Shown piece by piece: positions 1-7,880 of a DNA stretch of 64,000 bases. Each line of letters opens with the position of its first letter. Position 1 is the first letter of the stretch. Source of the DNA: Chlorokybus atmophyticus (lineage: Eukaryota > Streptophyta > Chlorokybophyceae > Chlorokybales > Chlorokybaceae); assembly GCA_009103225.1 (NCBI GenBank), contig RHPI01003169.1, positions 62,001 to 126,000 of the forward strand. Reading direction: 5' to 3'. A model generated the notes under the pieces. That model was not told the DNA's origin, made no database searches, and saw only the letters and a program-made list of their open reading frames with translations. Both the position numbers and the translations under genes were made by a program.

Positions 1-40
1 CCTTCACTTTTATCTTGTTGATACAAGTGGTATATATATA

Positions 41-100
41 TAAATACCGCGGTATATATATGTATATATAAAAATATATCTATATCTATATGTATGACCA

Positions 101-135
<35 letters not shown>

Positions 136-165
136 ATTTGTATATATACATATACCGATAGTGCC
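41..165. repeat. AT-rich (TATG/TA)n simple repeat
   Basis: Alternating tata/tatg units run through this stretch. The only open frame is a Met-Tyr repeat caused by the microsatellite, so no gene is called in 1-270. Confidence 0.9.
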
Positions 166-736
166 GTTGTATGCAGCTGTTGGTGCATGCGTGATGCATG
201 CATTGCGGCACGTGAGACAATATAAGGTAGGCGTGTTAGGTTATATGCTTTACAAACGCGTTGCAGGGTGTATCGTGTCGTCGTAGTCTAGCTGGTCCAT
301 TGTTAGGTCATATAATGTTGCTTGCTAACCCAACAGGTCCTGCCGCGCAGATTCGAAACTCGGCAATGGAGAGACGAAAACCCGTGTGCACCTGTGGCTA
401 TTTTGGTTTGATCATGCATTAAGTTTAATCCCCTTAATACATGATCCAACCCAATAATAGTACATGTGGATATTATTAAGTTCAAGAAAAGACGGATACC
501 GAACTTAATGCACACCAGCTAATTGACCTTAATGACAGCTCGATATCAAACAAAGTTGTGGCTGCAGCCGCAAAGAGTGCAAAAATGGATATGTTGCTTG
601 CATATGAATCCCTAATTAAGTTATAGCTGGATTTCCAATTCATTTATGGGCAAGGCCGAACTGTTGGGGGGCCATTTCTATCGGTGGCGCTTCCTCTGTT
701 AAGGGGTCTGTGACGGTGACGGTAGGCCTGAGAAGG

Positions 737-812
737 CATGTCCTCGTCTGCTGCTGCCTCAATGGCCTGGGTCTTGCGTCTTTAATGTAATGCAGCGACA
801 GCGAACATGGCC
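737..812 (-). pseudogene. Captured fragment of the methyltransferase retrotransposon (RNase H-integrase linker)
   Basis: This stretch closely matches 4523-4600 of retrotransposon copy 1: ggcatgtcc, cgtctg, tgctgcct and the run gcagcgacagcgaacatgg occur in the same order. It lies between the two arms of the fold-back element and has no counterpart in the right arm. Read on the minus strand it retains a CAG where copy 1 has a TAG stop between RNase H and integrase, so it derives from a different source copy. Confidence 0.6.
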
Positions 813-814
813 GC

Positions 815-856
815 TACACATGGAAGTGCGGCTGCGCAGCCGCACTTCCATGTGTA
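815..856. repeat. Perfect 42-bp palindrome at the fold-back centre
   Basis: The arm tacacatggaagtgcggctg and the next base c (815-835) are followed without spacer by their exact reverse complement (836-856). The block is the symmetry centre of the surrounding inverted repeat. Confidence 0.95.
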
Positions 857-1420
857 TGCATGCAGCACCGGAAGAAATGGCCCCCCCAACAGTTCGGCCT
901 TGCCCTCAATTTAAATGGAGATTTAGCTATAAAATCTATTAGAGAACCGCATGTAAGCAACGTATCGGATTTTGCATTTCACCTGCTGCAGCCACAACTT
1001 AGTTTGGTATCTGACTGCCATGAAGGTCAAGTAGTTCGTGTGCATTAAGTTCGATATGCGTCTTTTTTTGAACTTGGAAAAAGTCCACATCATGTACTAT
1101 TATTGGGTTGGATCATGTATTAAGGGGATTAAACTTAATGCGTGATCAAACCCCAAAATGTTAGGGCCACAGTTCGCGGCAAAAACCCAAACAGTCACAA
1201 CGCAACGGGATTTGCGCCTATGTTGCCGGGTTGCGAACCTGTGCGGATGTGCCTGCCGGGTTTGCAAGCAACGACCTATGACTTAAACCCTGACCGACAA
1301 GACTAACCACAAAATACATAGGATATCGAGCGTAACAGCTATTACTTTTTTAACTGCCTCAATTGTCTAACGTGCCGCAAGAATTGTTGCATGGATTGCA
1401 TGCATGGATATTGTAGTTAA

Positions 1421-1550
1421 ACGTACATATGTATATGTACGTATAACTACTATACATATATATATGCACATATACTTATGCATATACACAATATATACAT
1501 ATATAAATATATATACATAAATACATACATATACATACATAAGCTGGTAG
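1421..1550. repeat. AT-rich (ATAC/TATA) simple repeat
   Basis: Degenerate acatatatata units mark this low-complexity stretch. From here to 1769 I see no gene. Confidence 0.8.
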
Positions 1551-1769
1551 CCGTTTATGTATATACGGCTACCAGTACCTGTGTTTTTATTTCTGATACA
1601 TAATCGTGAAGGAAATTACGGAGATGTAGGTGACTTGGGGATGAAGAATGTATTAGACCTGCCGTCCCGTCAAATCGCTTTATAACTAACAGATGTCGGC
1701 ATTAAGTTTCCTACATCACCTGTTGGCCAGATTGTTTGCGTTGAGTTGGGGAAGTCTTTAACTCATGTG

Positions 1770-2002
1770 CTAGTTGTCGTGCCTGCCATGGTCGAGGGCA
1801 ACTTTGTCTCGGACAGGCTGCGGAGGAGTGCTAGTGCTGCACGCATGCTAGTGCCGTGCATTGCATTGGAGTCATATAAGCAAAAGACAACCCCCCAATC
1901 GTGGGCATAGGCTTGAAGATGAGCCTACGCGGTGTTGAGTGCAGTGGATGAGCCGATGCCGCTCGCCACCTTTGTGTACAGACTGTGTCGTAGTGCACAC
2001 AG
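1770..2002. repeat. Direct repeat X, outer copy
   Basis: This ~235 bp block (gtgcctgccatggtcgaggg ... gtgcacacagtcaacaagcc) is nearly identical to 2664-2903. It abuts the outer end of the left LTR, while its twin abuts the inner end. The layout is X-LTR-X, which an ordinary LTR insertion does not produce. Confidence 0.85.
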
Positions 2003-2661
2003 TCAACAAGCCACTACGATAGGTAGTGCTGTGGACACAGTTCTTTGCATGAGTGGATAGAATGATACACTGTTAAGTGAGGTGAATGAGTGTGCAACAC
2101 GTGGACAACACCCTGACTATTGAAACAACACACCACCGTCAAGCTCACAGCAATAACAGGCACAGCGCACAAGAGCATGCACCGTGTCTCACGCAGTAAG
2201 GGAATTCTTGGCAACCGGGGCAGCGTGCTTCCAGTTCAAGTCGCTTCACAAGCTCTTTAGAAACAGAGTCTTTACTTCTTAGTACTCCTAGTACTCACAG
2301 TACTCACTTACAGTGTCACCAGCCAGTCTGGTGACGTGACTTCCTACTTATACATGTCAAATCATGACTGTGCAGTGCCACGCGGGCACTAGGCCAACGG
2401 TCACATCGAGGCCTCATGCTATTTCGGAAATCTCCTAAGACTCGATATAGCACATTTGTTATTAACAGACTTACAACTGATCAGCTACGCGCAGTCCCTA
2501 CAGACGGGTTTATAAAGTAGCCCTAGCTACATGCTACATGAGCGGTACAGTAGCTAGCAGTAGGCTGGGGCTCGCGCGGTCTTCATGCCGGTAGCCCGGG
2601 CGTGGGGCTGGGTGTAGGCATGCTCGAGAAGGACTGGCATGCGAGGGTAGATGGCATGACA
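2003..2661 (-). repeat. 3' LTR of retrotransposon copy 1
   Basis: About 655 bp nearly identical to 12413-13072. Both begin (plus strand) at tcaacaagccactacgatag and end near gatggcatgaca, and they flank the gag-pol block. The left edge shares the short string tcaacaagcc with repeat X, so the exact boundary is ambiguous by about 10 bp. Confidence 0.85.
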
Positions 2662-2663
2662 GC

Positions 2664-2903
2664 TGTTGTGCCTGCCATGGTCGAGGGCAACCTTGTCTCG
2701 GACAGGCTGCGGAGGAGTGCTAGTGCTGCACGCATGCTAGTGCCGTGCATTGCATTGGAGTCATGTAAGCAAACGACACCCCCCCAATCGTGGGCATAGG
2801 CTTGAAGATGAGCCTACGCGGTGTTCAGTGCAGTGGACGAGCCGATGCCGCTCGCCACCTTGATGTACAGACTGTGTCGTAGTGCACACAGTCAACAAGC
2901 CAA
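2664..2903. repeat. Direct repeat X, inner copy
   Basis: Twin of 1770-2002, here between the left LTR and the end of the integrase gene. In element orientation it is preceded by a G-rich run (the complement of aacccccctgag at 2904-2915), a candidate polypurine tract. If so, X might belong to the LTR, but the right LTR shows no X. Confidence 0.8.
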
Positions 2904-2948
2904 CCCCCCTGAGATTCTGGGGTAGCCCTCTGCTCCAGAACTCAGTTC

Positions 2949-4523
2949 CTACCGACTGTGTGGGGGACCGTTGATGCGGCAGTCATTGCACCAGTACTCC
3001 CACAAGGGTACTGCGTCCAGTGGAGGGTCAAGGCAGTAGCAGTGCATGCCTTGATTACAGCCGTCGCATAACATCATCAATGGGTCGTCGTCGGCGCTGC
3101 CACACTTCTCGCATCGGGTGCTGCGCAGCGGACGCGGGTGCTGGATCTTGGTGAAGCCAGCAATGTAGGGGAGATGACAGGGCGCGCAGTTGACCATGTT
3201 ATCCTTAATGCGCTCGCCTCGTTGTCCCAACAGGTCCAGTACCCCTGTGGGGTGCACCTTCAATACCTTGTAGACAGCACGCCCGACGGAGGTATCGAGG
3301 GTGTCGCGTGTAGACGCCATACGGTAGACGAAGTCTCCTGACTCGAAGCGGCGCTCCCGCTCCTTGTAGAAACCACTGCGCACACGCTTGTAACGCAGCG
3401 TGTCGCGGTGCTGCGCGATGCGCAGGTTGTTGAAGGCCATGGGGACTGTGTGTTCGAACAGCGCACTGCGCACTGTCAGATCATACAACATCTCGTCGGG
3501 GTTGTCGAGATTGTCCACCACTTTGTCGACCTCCTGCTGTGCGCGGAAAGGGAGTAATGGCTGCCTTTCGAACAGTAGATAGTATGGGCTGTACTCTCGC
3601 AGGGCTGCCTGCTTGGACAGCCGGTAGCCCATTGCTACCCATGGGAGGTGATCATCCCAGGTATTCTTCTCGTAGGCAAGGACGTACTTGCGCAGTGCCT
3701 TCTTGATGGTCTGCACGGTACGCTCGGCGAGGCCGTCGGCCTGCGGGTGGTCGCGTGAGGTGCGACGGTGGTCGATGAAGCATCTGTCGATAAGCTTGTT
3801 GAAGGCTCCTCTGAACTTCGTACCCTGGTCGGTGATGACTTCAGCGCAGCTGCCGAAGCGTCCGCGTACATGGGAGAGGAAAGCCTGGGCTACTCCCTCG
3901 CTGCTCTTGTCGGGCAGGGGCACCAGCTCCACCCACTTGGAGAAGTGCTCGATCATGACGAGGATGTAGCGGTTGCCTCGCGCTGAGGGCGCTAGGTCTC
4001 CGAGGATGTCCAGTCCCCAGCGGTAGAACAACCCGGAAATGGGAAGGGGATGCAAGGTGGCATTGCGCGTGTTGAGGCTGGCGCGAACCATGTCACACTG
4101 CTGACAGTTGCTGACGAACTCCCGCACCTGTCTGTGCACCCCATACCACCAGTACTGGGTCCTGACCAGGCTGACCGTGCGCTTGACGCCGAAGTGCCCG
4201 AGCTTGGTGTGAAGGGAGGAGATGATGCCTTCACGTGCAGCTAGTGTGGGGACCTCCTGATCTGCATTTTGTATCCGTCGATACAGCCTGTCGTTGGCCC
4301 AGCGGTAACGCTGAGTGCGTTGCCGGACGCGGTCCTTCTCGCGTGCGCTCATGCCTGCTGGAAGTTGTCCAGTCTGAAGCAGTGCGAGGGATGGCTCGTC
4401 CAGCCAGATGTCTTGTCGCGTGTCGGTGGGTGCCAGCTCCTCATCATCCACCTCAGGGTCGGCAGCGACCGCTTCTTCTGATAAAGAAGCTGTGGTGATG
4501 ATGGCGGGCTCGAGAGCGGGCAT
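2949..4523 (-). CDS. Integrase with C-terminal PHD finger (end of pol, copy 1)
   Basis: This open segment of 524 codons is the end of the polyprotein; its first Met is arbitrary because the frame runs in from RNase H through a TAG stop at 4551. An HHCC zinc-binding region comes first (HTKLGHFG ... NCQQC, about residues 104-143), then the retroviral integrase core with Asp in GLDILG, Asp in ITDQGTKF and Glu in GLAERTVQ, matching the DDE arrangement of Ty3/gypsy integrases. A GPY/F-like basic stretch follows. The last ~55 residues form a Cys4-His-Cys3 PHD finger (CEKC, CDGC, MHCYC, WCNDC). Integrase inserts the cDNA into chromosomal DNA; PHD fingers usually read histone H3 tails, so the module may steer insertion. 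That last point is inference. Confidence 0.9.
   Translation of the reverse strand: MPALEPAIITTASLSEEAVAADPEVDDEELAPTDTRQDIWLDEPSLALLQTGQLPAGMSAREKDRVRQRTQRYRWANDRLYRRIQNADQEVPTLAAREGIISSLHTKLGHFGVKRTVSLVRTQYWWYGVHRQVREFVSNCQQCDMVRASLNTRNATLHPLPISGLFYRWGLDILGDLAPSARGNRYILVMIEHFSKWVELVPLPDKSSEGVAQAFLSHVRGRFGSCAEVITDQGTKFRGAFNKLIDRCFIDHRRTSRDHPQADGLAERTVQTIKKALRKYVLAYEKNTWDDHLPWVAMGYRLSKQAALREYSPYYLLFERQPLLPFRAQQEVDKVVDNLDNPDEMLYDLTVRSALFEHTVPMAFNNLRIAQHRDTLRYKRVRSGFYKERERRFESGDFVYRMASTRDTLDTSVGRAVYKVLKVHPTGVLDLLGQRGERIKDNMVNCAPCHLPYIAGFTKIQHPRPLRSTRCEKCGSADDDPLMMLCDGCNQGMHCYCLDPPLDAVPLWEYWCNDCRINGPPHSR
2955..3120 (-). other. PHD-type zinc finger domain at the integrase C-terminus
   Basis: All eight metal-binding positions of a C4HC3 finger are visible: CEKC, then LCDGC, then MHCYC giving His and Cys, then WCNDC. 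The acidic DDDP before LMMLCDGC and the conserved CLDPPL are typical of histone-binding PHD fingers. In many gypsy elements this position holds a chromodomain. Confidence 0.85.
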
Positions 4524-4550
4524 GTCCCCGTCTGTTGCTGCCTTAGCAAT

Positions 4551-4871
4551 CTAAGTCCTGCGTCCTGAGCGTAGCGCAGCGACAGCGAACATGGTGGCCA
4601 CACCTGAAGGTGCAGCTGTAGGACCCAACTCATATCGGGCGCCTGTGGCGTTGTTGGTGCTGAGGTGGGGGTTACAGCTGAGGCCATCCGCATCCTGGTT
4701 GGCAAGGCCTGCGCGGTGTTCCACCTCGAAGTCGTACTCCTGGAGCAGCAGCGCCCATCGTGCTAACTTTCCTGTCAAGTGCTGGTTGTTCATTAGCCAC
4801 TTGAGGGGTTGATGGTCAGTGACCAGTTGGAACTGCCGTCCAAACAGGAAGGGTCGGAAGAAGAAGATGGC
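4551..4871 (-). pseudogene. RNase H, C-terminal part (copy 1), cut off by TRIM insertion
   Basis: On the minus strand the frame gives TDHQPLKWL, then the tail KLARWALLLQEYDFEVEHR ... DADGLS, which is the C-terminal half of gypsy RNase H including its last catalytic Asp. The N-terminal half lies beyond the TRIM at 5500-5753, and removing the TRIM rejoins AVWA to IFFFRPF. The frame ends in a TAG at 4551; the related fragment at 737-812 has CAG there, so this is a nonsense mutation. Confidence 0.85.
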
Positions 4872-4975
4872 TGTTACGGCAGCAAGCGAGCTGGGCGTAA
4901 TACATAAGAACAGAAGTAGCCATAATTACAACCATGGTCTTTTATGGCTAAGATGGCCGGACCCTTGTCGTAACA
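4872..4975 (+). repeat. Left LTR of TRIM1 (104 bp)
   Basis: It begins TGTTACGG and ends CGTAACA, with inverted TG/CA termini, and matches 5396-5499 almost exactly. It contains a stem-loop, tagccataa ... tttatggcta. Confidence 0.95.
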
Positions 4976-4977
4976 AT

Positions 4978-4993
4978 TGGTATCGGGGCTGAC
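4978..4993 (+). promoter_or_regulatory. tRNA primer-binding site of TRIM1
   Basis: TGGTATCGGGGC starts two bases after the LTR end and differs slightly from the common initiator-Met primer site TGGTATCAGAGC. Confidence 0.8.
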
Positions 4994-5395
4994 AACCTAA
5001 AGGTCGTGGGCTCGACTCCCAAGGGGGATAGAGCGGCGATTTTATGGTTGACAAAGATCCGGGGATGAACCCGCGGCCTTGGGCAAGCCGCAGGTAGGAA
5101 AGACCCGCGACCTTGAGCAAGTCGCGGTTAGGGGACGGCAAGAACGCGACGCGGCATGGCCGGTCGCTAGAACGTTCGCCAGCATGCGAGCGAGAATGTT
5201 TGCCAGCGTGCGAACAAGAACGAGATCGAGGATCTCGAGAACGACAATGCGGGCTGGGCAAGTCGCGTTGAGTCGCGCAAGAGGCGCCGGCCGAGAGAAG
5301 CATTGGTCGAGACAGCTCGGTCGCCCGCGGGGCGGAGGGCTGAGAATCCCTATAAGGATACGCACGAGGGCGTGCTAAGTTCAAATGGGGAGGTG

Positions 5396-5499
5396 TGTTA
5401 CGGCAGCAAGCGAGCTGGGCGTAATACATAAGAACAGAAATAGCCATAATTACAACCATGGTCTTTTATGGCTAAGATGGCCGGACCCTTGTCGTAACA
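5396..5499 (+). repeat. Right LTR of TRIM1
   Basis: 104-bp partner of 4872-4975, differing at about one base (agaaatagcc against agaagtagcc), which indicates a very recent insertion. Confidence 0.95.
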
Positions 5500-6890
5500 A
5501 TGGCCCACACTGCGGCGAGACACTCCCCTTCGTAGCTGCTGTAGTTGGCCTCAGCACTGTTGTTGCTGCGGCTGGCGTACGACACTACGCGCTCCTTCTT
5601 GTTGTTGTCGTGCTGTACGAGCATGGCCCCCATGCCGAGCTTGCTCCAGTCTGTGTGCAGGATGAACGACCTGGTGTAGTCAGGGCGTTGCAGAATGGGA
5701 GCTGTGGTGAGGCGGAGCTTCAGCTCCTGAAAGGCCTCATGTTGTGCCTCCTTTCACAAGAACTCGGTGTCCTTTTTCAGTAGTTCGTTGAGAGGCCTTG
5801 CAATCTTGGCAAAGTCCTTGACAAACCGGCGGTAATAGTAGGCAAGGCCGAGGAAGGCCCGCAGCCGCGTGAGGTCTGTGGGGGCAGGGATAGCCACCAG
5901 TGCCTCCACTTTGGCCTGCTGTACGTACACACCATGGGGCACAATCATGTGTCCTAGGTAGGGTACCTTGTGGGTGAAGAAGGTGCACTTGTCAGGGTGC
6001 ACCGTCATCCCGACTTCCTTCAGCCTCTGTAGCACCTCTTCGATGTGCTGGAGATGCTCCTCATTGCTGTGACTGAAGATGAGGATGTCGTCGATGTAGC
6101 ATCGTGCGAAGTGCAACCCCTTGAGGGCTTTGTCCATGACGCGCTGGAACTTGGCCGGAACGTTCTTCAGTCTGAAGGGCATGACCTTCCACTGGTACAG
6201 CTGCCGGTTTCCCCAAAAGGAAGTCTTGTGCTTGTTCTCCTCCTTGATGGCGATCTGGTTGTACCCTTGGCGCATATCCAGGATACTAAAGACCGCGCAG
6301 TCTCCTACATCGTCAAAGATGCCTTCTGCGGTAGGCATTGGATACCTGTCCTGCTTGGTCTTGTTGTTAAGGGGGCGATAGTCGCCACACATGCGCCGGT
6401 CTGTCAAGTTGCCTGCTGAATCTTTCTTCAGGGGCATGACGGTCGCGGCCGCAAAGTCCGATGTGGACTTCTCGATCAGGCCTGCATCTAGCAGCGCCTT
6501 GCACCTCTGTTCCACCAAGTCTTCTTCTAGCTTGGAGAGGCGGTACTGTCTTCTGAACACCGGTTCGGTGTCCACTAGTTCAATGTCCATCTGGTATGCT
6601 GTGCAGATGCCTAGCTCCTTCACACTGAAGCTGAATTGGCTCCTCCACTTGTTGAGGAGAGCCTCGAGTTGCTCTCGAGTCTGGCCTATGGTCAGCGGTC
6701 CAATGGCGTGGGACCACGAGGTAGCGTTGGCGACCACTGGAATGTCTTCCACAGTGACTGCTGCCTGCTCCTCCATATGGGCGGTCTCGAGGGCGGTGTG
6801 TGCTGCTTTGGTCTCTGAAAAGCGAGCAATCCACCCCCCCAGCCAAGTGTTCGAGCTCCTGAAAGGACACATGGCGGTCCTGGAGAGCAA
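5500..6890 (-). pseudogene. Reverse transcriptase and RNase H N-terminal half (copy 1)
   Basis: On the minus strand the frame from 6890 to 5754 reads as a gypsy RT: MPLKKDSAG, RRMCGDYRPLN, FSILDMRQGYNQI, the catalytic CYIDDILIFS, then the thumb (YLGHMIVPHGV, LRAFLGLAYYYRRF). A TGA at 5754-5756 stops it; copy 2 has TGG (Trp) at that codon. Beyond it the frame continues into RNase H (FQELKLRLTTAP, LHTDWSKLGMGAMLVQHD) up to the TRIM. The frame is offset from the upstream methyltransferase frame; the change falls at the C-run near 6833-6840. The enzyme would copy the element RNA into DNA and degrade the RNA strand. Confidence 0.9.
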
Positions 6891-7880
6891 AGCACATTTC
6901 CAAGTACCACACCATGCTGTTTTGATCCATGGCGCGCCCTAACAACTGACACTGCTGACTGGTTGTCAGCGTGGAGCCTGTGATGCTGCCTGAAAAGAAT
7001 CCCATAGCACGCTCGCGCTCACGGGCATTGGGTTCTTCCAGCTGTCCAGTGTTGGAGTCTAACATCATGCCGCCGCCTCCATTGCGGAACGCGTAGGAGC
7101 CTGGATAGGACACAAGTGTGGGTAGTGCGCGGCGCGGCTGACCAGGCTGATTGCACTGGTAGAAGTGGTGGTGGTCAAGGCGTGTAACCGGTTGCGCTGT
7201 GCGTCCAGGGTCCAGGATGTCATCGACGGCGAGATTTCGTGGCCGATTGCTGTATAGGTATTCTGCCAGAAACAGGTCCTCCACAATGGCCAGGTTGGTC
7301 CACTTGGCGCGGACGCGGTGTGCGCGAGATCCATGACGCGCGGCGTTGATTTTGAGAGGATGCCCCAGCAAGGAGCATACTTGTCGATAGGCCTTGGCGA
7401 CGTGATGCCGCTTGTCATCCTCGGAGTGCACATTCTCGATGATGTACCCCAAGGGCCTAGCGATCTGACTGGTCTGCAGGAGTTCGATGACTCTCATTAG
7501 CTCCCAGAACAGCTGTGAGCGAGGATCAGAGAGCTCATGGCCTCTGCCTGCCCTGGAGTGCCCTTGACACTCCCATCCTGCTATCAGCAGGTCAAGGTTG
7601 CCGACTGCCTGCAGGTGATCATTGGTAATCCAGCGGATGTCCTGCGGCAGAGCCTTCTGGCTCCCTTGCAGTGCCGACAGCGGTAGCTGCTGCGGGTAGC
7701 ACTGGTGCAGCTGTCGTAAATGATGGCTCAGAGCCTCCTGTGCATGAGGGTCAGGGTCACAGTAGAGGTACTTGGTGACTGTTGTTCCAGTGTTGAGGAC
7801 AGCCGCAAGCCCACTGCCTATGCCTCCAAACAGCTCTAGTACGGTGATGCCTTGTTGTCGGCGGAACATGTGGAACTCCA
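6891..7880 (-). CDS. Cytosine-C5 DNA methyltransferase domain within pol (copy 1)
   Basis: Part of one long frame (10473 to 6580). Motif I is ITVLELFGGIGSGLAA (about 7806-7860). The catalytic loop reads LLIAGWECQGHSRAGRG (about 7541-7590), retaining the nucleophilic Cys of the family's PCQGFS motif but with Glu for Pro and His for Phe. Motif VI is YIIENV (about 7430-7450) and motif VIII is SRAHRVRAKWTN (about 7295-7335). The C-terminal motif reads ERERAMGFFSG ... LLGRAMDQ (about 6925-7025). The domain sits between protease and RT. All core motifs are present, so it may transfer methyl from SAM to DNA cytosine, plausibly masking element cDNA; activity is untested. Methyltransferase-carrying LTR elements are known from Symbiodinium and Klebsormidium. 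Confidence 0.85.

Larger units (their letters stand above)
270..1320. mobile_element. Fold-back element with very long inverted arms
   Basis: The sequence from about 284 to 700 is repeated in inverted orientation from about 858 to 1308. The block around 405-515 (taatccccttaatacatgat...) reappears reversed at about 1038-1158, and gggcaaggccgaactgttgg near 650 reappears reversed near 890. The outermost match, tagtct, lies at 284 and, inverted, at 1303. The arms meet at a perfect palindrome (815-856). No transposase is seen, so this is a non-autonomous fold-back or long-TIR MITE whose RNA would form a long hairpin. The left arm is longer because it carries about 75-115 bp of foreign sequence (see 737-812). 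Target duplications were not identified and the ends are approximate. Confidence 0.75.
4872..5499 (+). mobile_element. TRIM1: 628-bp terminal-repeat retrotransposon in miniature
   Basis: Two 104-bp LTRs flank about 420 bp without a convincing gene. Two bases after the left LTR comes a primer-binding site, TGGTATCGGGGC (4978), resembling the complement of the initiator tRNA-Met 3' end. A purine tract (aaatggggaggtg) precedes the right LTR. The insertion is flanked by an exact 5-bp duplication, ATGGC (4867-4871 and 5500-5504). Copy 2 keeps the empty site at about 13895-13910 (gatggcccatactgcgg). It is non-autonomous and needs proteins from another LTR element. A B-box-like GGCTCGACTCC lies at 5009-5019. 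Confidence 0.95.

Noticed and set aside
5001-5030. Possible tRNA gene in TRIM1 because of a T-arm-like motif
   Set aside because: No acceptor stem, D-arm or anticodon arm can be folded around it; only the B-box-like motif is present.
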